Part shown: one piece after another, positions 58,280-64,000 of the stretch
How the letters are laid out: every line of letters begins with the position of its first letter
Numbering within the stretch: position 1 is the first letter of the stretch
DNA from: JAHJDS01 sp964569795
GTDB lineage: Bacteria > Desulfobacterota > Desulfarculia > Desulfarculales > JAHJDS01
DNA: 64,000 nt
Direction of reading: 5' to 3'
Assembly (NCBI GenBank): GCA_964569795.1
Contig: CAZMVB010000015.1
Location: 1 to 64,000 of the forward strand
Made by a program: the position numbers and the translations under genes
Notes under the pieces: model-generated
Seen by the model: only the letters and a program-made list of their open reading frames with translations
What the model was told of the DNA's origin: nothing
The model's database searches: none

Positions 58280-59437
58280 ATGTCCTCACGCCTGGGTTTC
58301 ATGATCAAACTGGCCGCCAGCGCGGTCTGCTACCGGATTTGCCGCCCCATGGGCTGGCCCATGACCGTCCAAGCCATCAGTCTGGAGGTTACCCGCCACT
58401 GTATGGGCCGCTGCCTGATGTGCAACATCTGGAAAAACCAGGGCCAATATCGTGACGTGCCGTTGAGCGCCTGGCTGAACCTGCTGGCCTCGCCCCGGTT
58501 GCAGGGCCTCATTGAGATAGACATCACCGGCGGCGAGCCGTTTTTGCGCCGGGATCTGACGGACCTGATCCGGGGCATTGCCGGTCTGAAACGAACTCAC
58601 TTCAAAACCCTGGCCGGGGTGGCCATCACCAGTAATGGCTTTTTGACCAAACGCATCCTCCGGGAAAGCGAGGTCATGGCCCGGCTCTTGGCTGAGGTCG
58701 AGGCCGAACTGGTGCTGGTTTGCGCGCTCGATGCCGTGGGCGAACTCCATGACCGGATAAGGGGAGTCAAGGGCGCCTGGCGCCGGCTGGAGGCCACGGT
58801 GGACGGCCTCTGTCGTTTGCGGGATCGATTGTCCAACCTGGTGCTGGGGATAAAGACCACGATCTTGCCGCTGAATGTGGATCAACTGGAGGCCATAGCC
58901 GACTATGCCGAAAATCTCGGTTTGTTTACCATCATTTCTCCAGGCATCTTCACGCCGAACCGCTACCAAAACCTGGATCTCAAACCGGACCTTGCCTTCA
59001 GCCAAGGGCAACTGGAAATCATGGCCGACTTCTTTGCCGGGCGCCAACTCAAGAGGAGCTTTCATGGCCGAGTCGTCCTGGATTATCTTGATCAGGGTCA
59101 GGTCACCAAACCGTGTTCGGCCGGATTCAACTATTACTTTGTCGGCAGCCAGGGCCAGGTCTTTCCCTGCCCTCTGATCGACCTCAGTCCGGGGAATATC
59201 ACCCAAAGGCCCTTTGCGGAAGTGATAGCCGCCGAACAGATGCGCGAGTTCCGCCGCCAGATCGGCTCCTGGCCTCAATGCCGGACCTGCACCGAGCCCG
59301 GCCTGGAACGATACGCCTTGCCCTGCGAGGGGGCAACCTATCTGAAGTTGATGCGATCCATGCCTCCGGACGAATTCTCCGCACTCCACCAACATTTGGG
59401 CCTGGACAAATACTTGGGGACGGTCTGGCCACCTTGA
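58280..59437 (+). CDS. Radical SAM protein with SPASM-like C-terminus
   Basis: The 385-residue product has the radical SAM motif CMGRCLMC after ISLEVTRH, then TGGEPFLRRDLTDLI. A C-terminal Cys-rich region (KPCSAGFNYYFVGSQGQVFPCPL, CRTCTEPGLE, LPCEGATY) resembles SPASM/twitch auxiliary cluster sites. Such proteins modify peptides or make cofactors. It is divergent from the sensor operon and just beyond the mycofactocin block, but nothing ties it to that pathway; no precursor peptide was found next to it. The specific reaction is unknown. Confidence 0.8.
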   Translation: MSSRLGFMIKLAASAVCYRICRPMGWPMTVQAISLEVTRHCMGRCLMCNIWKNQGQYRDVPLSAWLNLLASPRLQGLIEIDITGGEPFLRRDLTDLIRGIAGLKRTHFKTLAGVAITSNGFLTKRILRESEVMARLLAEVEAELVLVCALDAVGELHDRIRGVKGAWRRLEATVDGLCRLRDRLSNLVLGIKTTILPLNVDQLEAIADYAENLGLFTIISPGIFTPNRYQNLDLKPDLAFSQGQLEIMADFFAGRQLKRSFHGRVVLDYLDQGQVTKPCSAGFNYYFVGSQGQVFPCPLIDLSPGNITQRPFAEVIAAEQMREFRRQIGSWPQCRTCTEPGLERYALPCEGATYLKLMRSMPPDEFSALHQHLGLDKYLGTVWPP

Positions 59438-59697
59438 CTGATCCTCTACTTCACTGGGGCCCGTCCAAGAGACCCTGAGTCAATCGACCGGGCCACTGTC
59501 TTGACTTGTTTCAAGAGGCGCCGAGCCAGTGTCAGGGATTCATCCCGTCACCCTTGGCCGGACCAATTTCGGGGTGACCTCCATCAAGAAAAAATGTATC
59601 TCCCGTTGTAAAACCGCAGTGACTGCGGGGAGTTGGGGAACCGGTCGGGTCTGACTGGACCTTACCCCCAAATTTTCGTTGTGGGTTGAAAAAAGTC

Positions 59698-59727
59698 TTG
59701 ACAGTGCTTTATGAGGTACTGTATCCT
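59698..59727 (+). promoter_or_regulatory. Promoter of the GntR / second oxidoreductase operon
   Basis: TTGACA (59698-59703) with TGTATC (16-bp spacer) or TATCCT (18-bp spacer). The 435-bp gap 59438-59872 has no gene; it also holds the perfect palindrome CCGCAGT-G-ACTGCGG (59614-59628) and a very AT-rich stretch after the promoter. Confidence 0.5.
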
Positions 59728-59764
59728 AATCCGAAAATATGGCAATAAACTATTTATCTATTTG

Positions 59765-59780
59765 ATATTATAATTAATAT
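59765..59780. promoter_or_regulatory. Candidate GntR operator
   Basis: ATATTA-TAAT-TAATAT (59765-59780), an inverted repeat downstream of the promoter and about 90 bp before the GntR start. FadR-subfamily regulators bind short AT-rich palindromes near their own promoters, so autoregulation is plausible. Confidence 0.35.
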
Positions 59781-59872
59781 TATTATTGTAAGGTGTGTTG
59801 TCGTCTGGGGTACCGTAAACAATATCCCGGCCGACACCAACAACCAGCCACACGAGCAAAGGCCAAAACAAC

Positions 59873-60571
59873 GTGGAAACGGCAACAAATCTGGAAATAA
59901 GCAATCCGGAAAGCATCCGCGAACAGGTCTACCGCATCCTTCGCCAGCGACTCATGGCAGGGGAATTCAAGCCGGGAGACCGCCTGGTAGAGGCCAAACT
60001 GGCCCGAGAGTTGAGTGTCTCCCGGACACCGGTCCGGGAAGCGCTCCATTTGCTGGAGAGGGAGGGCCTTTTCGAGTCAATCCCCCGGGTCGGCTATCAA
60101 ATGAAACGCTTCTCCTGGGCCGAGGTCGAAGAAATCTGTGAGATCAGGGTGGTCAACGAGACCCTGGCCGCCCAGTGGGCCATCAGGAATATGTCGCCCG
60201 GCCTCGTGGACGAACTGGAGGAAAATCAAGCCCTTTCAGAATCAGAGGCGGCCGTTGGAAACGCCCGGGCATTTATTGAATTGGACGGCCGGTTTCACGA
60301 CACCATCGTCAGGGCCAGCGCCAGCACTCAGTTGATCAAAATCTGCGACCAGTTGCGTCGCTACATGTTGCTCTATCGCCTGGAAAGCCTGTTCAACCTG
60401 GACACCGTCCTGGGCGCCATCCAGGGACACCGGCGGATTTTGGACTGCATCCGCCGTGGAGATGACGGTGAAGTGGGGCGGGCGATCAGAGAACATATCA
60501 ACTTCGCCAAGCGAATGATCAGGCGACACGCCTTTGACGGGGCGTCGGATTCGAGGCAGGCGGACTCCTAG
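59873..60571 (+). CDS. GntR-family regulator (FadR subfamily, FCD domain)
   Basis: The 232-residue product has an N-terminal winged helix (SIREQVYRILRQRLMAGEFKPGDRLVEAKLARELSVSRTPVREALHLLEREG) and a helical FCD domain (about 85-220) with the metal/ligand-binding His and Asp pattern (LDGRFHDTIVRAS, GHRRILDCIRRGD, REHINFAKRMI). FCD regulators sense carboxylates such as lactate, 2-oxoacids or acyl-CoA. The next gene begins right at its stop, so it probably controls the 2-oxoacid oxidoreductase that follows. GTG start. Confidence 0.88.
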   Translation: METATNLEISNPESIREQVYRILRQRLMAGEFKPGDRLVEAKLARELSVSRTPVREALHLLEREGLFESIPRVGYQMKRFSWAEVEEICEIRVVNETLAAQWAIRNMSPGLVDELEENQALSESEAAVGNARAFIELDGRFHDTIVRASASTQLIKICDQLRRYMLLYRLESLFNLDTVLGAIQGHRRILDCIRRGDDGEVGRAIREHINFAKRMIRRHAFDGASDSRQADS

Positions 60572-61132
60572 ATGCTGGAAATCAAGTTCATCGGCCGGGG
60601 CGGACAGGGAGTGGTCGTCGCCTCGCGCATCCTGGGGTTGGCCTTTTTCAAGGACGGCTGGTACCCCCAGTGTTATTCGGTTTTCGGGGGTGAACGCCGG
60701 GGCGCGCCGTTGGTCAGTTTCCTGCGGGTGGATCACGACCGGATTCGGCTCAAATGCGAGATCAAAAATCCGGGTGAGTTGATCTGCCTGGACGAGGGAT
60801 TGCTGGACCCGGACGAAATCCGCTCTAATTTGCGGCCGGGCGGCGCCATCCTGATCAACACCCCTCGGGGCCCCGAGGCCTTCGCCGCCCTGGCCGACTA
60901 TCGTCTGGGGCTGGTGGACGGTCTGGGGGTGGCCAGAGAGGCCGGCCTGGAGCGAATCTTCAACACCGCCCTGTGCGGGGCTTACGCCGCCTTTTCCGGC
61001 CAACTTGGGCCGGGGGCGGTCCTGGATGCGGTCCGGGAGACGGCTCCGGTCAAGGTCGAGGAAAACGTCAAGGCCGCCTCCCTCGCCTACGAGCGGGTGG
61101 TTGTTTTCGACTCGGGAGGCGCCGATGCCTGA
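60572..61132 (+). CDS. 2-Oxoacid:acceptor oxidoreductase, gamma subunit (second system)
   Basis: The 186-residue product has the gamma signature MLEIKFIGRGGQGVVVASRIL and the CoA-site segment YSVFGGERRGAPLVSFLRV. It is paralogous to porG at 23762 but clearly divergent. It starts at the GntR stop and overlaps the flavoprotein gene by 8 bp. The set gamma, flavoprotein with ferredoxin, alpha resembles the subunit composition of phenylglyoxylate:NAD oxidoreductase (Pad), so an aromatic or branched 2-oxoacid is possible. Confidence 0.85.
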   Translation: MLEIKFIGRGGQGVVVASRILGLAFFKDGWYPQCYSVFGGERRGAPLVSFLRVDHDRIRLKCEIKNPGELICLDEGLLDPDEIRSNLRPGGAILINTPRGPEAFAALADYRLGLVDGLGVAREAGLERIFNTALCGAYAAFSGQLGPGAVLDAVRETAPVKVEENVKAASLAYERVVVFDSGGADA

Positions 61133-62867
61133 GCGCCCGAGGCCCGCATATATGGACCCGGAACAGATCGTGCCCATCTCCCGGGAATCCACCTCGGTTT
61201 TCAAGACCGGCGCCTGGATCGACACCCGGCCCCATTTTTCGGAAAAGACCTCCCCCTGTCGGGCCGCCTGTCCCAACGGCAACGACATCGCGGTCGCGGC
61301 CGGAAAGGCGGCGGACGGGGATTTCAGCGGCGCCCTGGCGGCGTTTCTTGAGGAAAGCCCCCTCCCCGGAACCTGCGGCCGAGTCTGCTACCACCCTTGC
61401 CAGACGGCCTGCAACCGCGTCGTTCATGACGGTTCGGTCCGGGTCCGGGCCTTGGAGAGGGCCGCGGCCGACCATGGTCGGGCCCAGCCGACGATCTTGA
61501 GCGATGCCGGCCAAAGCGAGCCGGTGGCGGTGGTCGGGTCTGGTCCGGCCGGGTTGGCCTGCGCCTATCACCTGGCCCGGATGGGGCACCCGGTGACCAT
61601 ATACGAGTCGGCCGAGAAAGCGGGCGGACTTCTGACCCGGGGCATTCCGGAATTCAGGTTGCCCGGGGCGGTGTTCCAGGCCGACCTGGGCCGCATCCTG
61701 GATCTGCCGATCACCCTCCTCACCGGCCGCCCGGTGGACGCCGGTTTTTTGCAGGCCTTGACCGTCGAACACCGGTCGGTCTTTTTGGGTTTGGGGGCCG
61801 ATGCCCAGGTGAGTCTGGGTTTACCGGGCGAAGGCCTGGCCGATGTAATCAACGGACTGGATTTTCTCCGCGACGTTTCCAGGCAAGCCCGGGCCGCCGG
61901 GGCGCGGGTGGCGGTCATCGGCGGCGGCAACACCGCTCTGGACGCGGCTCGCGTGGCGATCCGGGCCGGGGCGCAGTCGGTGACCGTCCTGTATCGCCGC
62001 GCCAGGGACCAGATGCCGGCCTTTGCCGACGAGGTGGCCGAAGCCCAAGCCGAGGGAATTGAGATCGAGTTTTTGGTCGGCCCGGTCCAGTTTTTGGAGG
62101 AGGGCAGACGCTTGGCCGGAATCAGATTGGGCCGGCTCGAATTGGGCCAGCCCGATGACAGCGGTCGGGCCCGCCCCGTGCCGAGCCCGAACCAGGATAT
62201 CGAGTTCGCCTGTGACCTGGCCATTGTGGCCGCGGGCCAGAAGCCGTATGACCACGGACTGGTCAGCGGCCTGAGATGGGCCAACGGCCGGATCTGGATC
62301 GACGGCCTGGGTCAGACTTCACGGCCGGGCCTCTTTGCCGGCGGTGATGTCACCCCGGTCAAGGCCTCGGTGGTGGACGCCCTGGCTTCGGGCAAGCGGG
62401 CCGCGCTGGGCATCCACCTGGCTCTGATCAGCGGTCTTGACCACGAGGCGCTGCAGACAGTGACCCTTGGTCCGGGGCCGAGTTTCACGATAGAGGCCTT
62501 TTTCCGCCCCAAGTCCGAAATCCGGCTCGACCAGGTGGCCAAGGTGGACCGCCTGACCGTGATGCTGTCCGACCGGTCCCAACCCCGAGACCTGCCCGAG
62601 GCGGACGTCGCGTCCCGGGTCACGGACCACCGCGAGGTGGCCCTGGGCCTGGATATCGAGTCGGCCCGGCTGGAGGCCGAACGCTGCCTGCGCTGCGGGA
62701 CCTGCGTCAACTGCGACCGTTGCCGGATCTATTGCCCCGAGGGGTCCATGGCCGGGCCGCCGGGGCCGGGCCAGCCATACCGGGCCCTGGACGATTATTG
62801 CAAGGGCTGCAACCTTTGCGCCTCGGTATGCCTGCCCGGCGTCATGGAGCCGGGAGGCCGGTCGTGA
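61125..62867 (+). CDS. GltD-like flavoprotein fused to a 2[4Fe-4S] ferredoxin (second 2-oxoacid oxidoreductase)
   Basis: The 580-residue product has an N-terminal GltD/PreT-type Cys-rich helical domain (SPCRAACPNGNDI, GTCGRVCYHPCQTACNR). FAD- and NAD(P)-binding folds follow (VAVVGSGPAGLACAYHLARMGHPVTIYES and VAVIGGGNTALDAARVAI), then the C-terminal FAD motif GLFAGGDVTPV. The last 80 residues form a two-cluster ferredoxin (CLRCGTCVNCDRCRIYCP, CKGCNLCASVC). It thus merges the delta subunit with a dinucleotide-reducing flavoprotein, letting the complex use NAD(P) rather than free ferredoxin, as PadH does in phenylglyoxylate oxidoreductase. The ATG at 61125 lies within the gamma 3' end. Confidence 0.85.
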   Translation: MPERPRPAYMDPEQIVPISRESTSVFKTGAWIDTRPHFSEKTSPCRAACPNGNDIAVAAGKAADGDFSGALAAFLEESPLPGTCGRVCYHPCQTACNRVVHDGSVRVRALERAAADHGRAQPTILSDAGQSEPVAVVGSGPAGLACAYHLARMGHPVTIYESAEKAGGLLTRGIPEFRLPGAVFQADLGRILDLPITLLTGRPVDAGFLQALTVEHRSVFLGLGADAQVSLGLPGEGLADVINGLDFLRDVSRQARAAGARVAVIGGGNTALDAARVAIRAGAQSVTVLYRRARDQMPAFADEVAEAQAEGIEIEFLVGPVQFLEEGRRLAGIRLGRLELGQPDDSGRARPVPSPNQDIEFACDLAIVAAGQKPYDHGLVSGLRWANGRIWIDGLGQTSRPGLFAGGDVTPVKASVVDALASGKRAALGIHLALISGLDHEALQTVTLGPGPSFTIEAFFRPKSEIRLDQVAKVDRLTVMLSDRSQPRDLPEADVASRVTDHREVALGLDIESARLEAERCLRCGTCVNCDRCRIYCPEGSMAGPPGPGQPYRALDDYCKGCNLCASVCLPGVMEPGGRS

Positions 62868-64000
62868 AGAAGTTTATCACCGGCAACACCGCCGTGGCCG
62901 AGGCGGTCCGCCTCTGCCGGCCCCAGGTGGTGGCGGCCTATCCGATCACTCCCCAGACGCCGATATACGAACACCTGGCCGATTGGGACGCCGAAGGTAC
63001 GTTGGGCGGCATGATGATGCGCACTGAGAGCGAGCACTCGGCCATGGCCGCCTGCTTATCGGCTTCCTTGGCCGGGGTCCGGACCTTCACCGCCACCAGT
63101 TCCCAGGGCCTGGCCCTGATGCACGAGATGCTTCACTTCGCCGCCGGACTGCGCACCGCCGTGGTGATGGCCGTCGTCAACCGCACCCTGGCCGCGCCCT
63201 GGGCCTTTTGGGCCGACCAAACCGACAGCCTGTCCCAGCGGGACACCGGCTGGATACAGATTTACGTCGCTGACGGTCAGGAGGCCGGCGACAGCATTTT
63301 TCAGGCCTTTCGGATCGCCGAAGAGGTGATGCTGCCGGTGATGGTCGTCTTGGAGGCCAACCTGATCAGCCACTTCATGGAGCCGACCGATATTCCGCTC
63401 CAGGAAGAGGTGGACGCCTTCCTGCCCCCGGTGAACATACCAGGCCGTTTCGACCTGGACCATCCCGGCTACGTGTCGCCGACCGTGACCCCGGCCCAGT
63501 TCGAGAGGTATCGCCACCTGAGCCAGCAGGCCATGGAGCACGCCGAGGCCGTGGCCGAGCGGATCGACCGGGAGTTCGACCGGGATTTCGGCCGTGGTTA
63601 CGGGATCATCGAGACGGTCGATGTCGAGGACGCCGAGTTGGTCCTGGTGGCCGGCGGCACCATCACCCAGACGGCCCGGGTGGCCCTCGAGGAGTTGCGG
63701 GCCGAGGGGCTCAAGATCGGACTGTTGAAACTGCGGCTGTTTCGGCCCTTCCCGGTGGAGAGGGTGCGGCGGGCCCTGACGGGCGTACCCAAGGTCGCCG
63801 TCCTGGAGCGCAATGTCTCTTTGGGGCGTGAGGGCATATTCTGCTCGGAGGTCAAAGCGGCCCTGGTCAACAGCCCCAATCCGCCGCAGGTCCAGGGCTA
63901 CATCGCCGGTATCGGCGGCACCAGCCTGGACCCTCCCTTGATCAAAAAGGTCATCCGCCACGCGCTCGAGGCAGACGAATTCACCGATCGGGGGCTGTGG
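62864..64000 (+). CDS. 2-Oxoacid:acceptor oxidoreductase, alpha subunit (partial, second system)
   Basis: GTG start overlapping the flavoprotein stop by 4 bp; 379 codons are visible and the frame is open at the window edge. It has the pyrimidine-domain motifs AAYPITPQTPIYEHL and TESEHSAMAACLSASLAG, then TSSQGLALMHEML and WADQTDSLSQRDTGWIQIYV. The C-terminal domain (LRLFRPFPVERVRRAL) is present, so only the last few residues are missing. A beta (TPP) subunit should follow beyond 64000. Confidence 0.88.
   Translation, partial: MKKFITGNTAVAEAVRLCRPQVVAAYPITPQTPIYEHLADWDAEGTLGGMMMRTESEHSAMAACLSASLAGVRTFTATSSQGLALMHEMLHFAAGLRTAVVMAVVNRTLAAPWAFWADQTDSLSQRDTGWIQIYVADGQEAGDSIFQAFRIAEEVMLPVMVVLEANLISHFMEPTDIPLQEEVDAFLPPVNIPGRFDLDHPGYVSPTVTPAQFERYRHLSQQAMEHAEAVAERIDREFDRDFGRGYGIIETVDVEDAELVLVAGGTITQTARVALEELRAEGLKIGLLKLRLFRPFPVERVRRALTGVPKVAVLERNVSLGREGIFCSEVKAALVNSPNPPQVQGYIAGIGGTSLDPPLIKKVIRHALEADEFTDRGLW

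Noticed and set aside
1..64000. CRISPR arrays, rRNA genes, prophage structural genes, intact insertion sequences
   Set aside because: None seen; the xer-type recombinase at 14229 belongs to a conserved housekeeping order and does not indicate a prophage.

Overview
The window is GC-rich and densely coded, with many ATGA-type overlaps and frequent GTG/TTG starts. It reads as an anaerobic Desulfobacterota (deltaproteobacteria-like) genome. The evidence is the block xerD / DHH-CBS-poly(A)-polymerase fusion / M50 protease / scpA / scpB / rluB, two 2-oxoacid:acceptor oxidoreductases, a tungsten-type aldehyde oxidoreductase, a cytosolic molybdopterin enzyme and ETF-linked electron transfer. The lineage is inferred from gene content only. 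A 100-N scaffold gap at 6842-6941, flanked by an exact 55-bp duplication, shows this is a short-read draft assembly.

Layout. 1-291: hairpins and a REP-like inverted pair. 292-8366: DUF1847 protein, two tandem paralogous membrane-anchored proteins, an ankyrin protein, an acyl-CoA dehydrogenase interrupted by the gap, a small conserved protein, a two-helix mini-gene broken by TGA, and an MBL hydrolase. 8367-9352: an AT-rich insert with a structured inverted repeat and a DUF3800 gene broken by TGA. 9377-23573: housekeeping genes (rho, SAM hydrolase, alpha/beta hydrolase, M24 peptidase, thioesterase, xerD, A-adding-type enzyme, M50 protease, scpAB, rluB, XRE-cupin regulator, TPR-SPOR protein, ADP-ribosylglycohydrolase). 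23692-26793: porGDAB with a clear promoter and terminator. 26836-28188: a lysine-2,3-aminomutase-family gene behind a structured leader that can hide its Shine-Dalgarno. 28285-28853: tRNA-Asn and a degraded recombinase tail. 28856-32966: moaF divergent from a two-subunit molybdopterin oxidoreductase.

The centrepiece is 33090-57931, all on the minus strand. Read in transcription order it encodes a signal-peptide-less solute-binding protein, a Cache histidine kinase and an NtrC-type regulator; then a sigma-54-like promoter with upstream palindromes; then livGFHMK, an iron-type alcohol dehydrogenase, mftA-mftB-mftC (mycofactocin precursor, chaperone, radical SAM maturase), two FadH/OYE-type flavoproteins, etfA, a heptahaem-membrane-HdrD fusion, etfB, mftF, a tungsten aldehyde oxidoreductase and a MoaD-like protein. 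The 58-residue MftA, ending in DGICGVY, is easily missed. My model is import of a small organic substrate, mycofactocin-dependent alcohol oxidation, electron flow through the OYE-like flavoproteins and ETF into the haem/HdrD fusion, and aldehyde oxidation by the tungsten enzyme. MftD and MftE are not in the window.

58280-64000 holds a further radical SAM protein and a GntR-controlled second 2-oxoacid oxidoreductase whose ferredoxin subunit is fused to a GltD-like flavoprotein, resembling phenylglyoxylate:NAD oxidoreductase. Its alpha subunit runs off the right edge.
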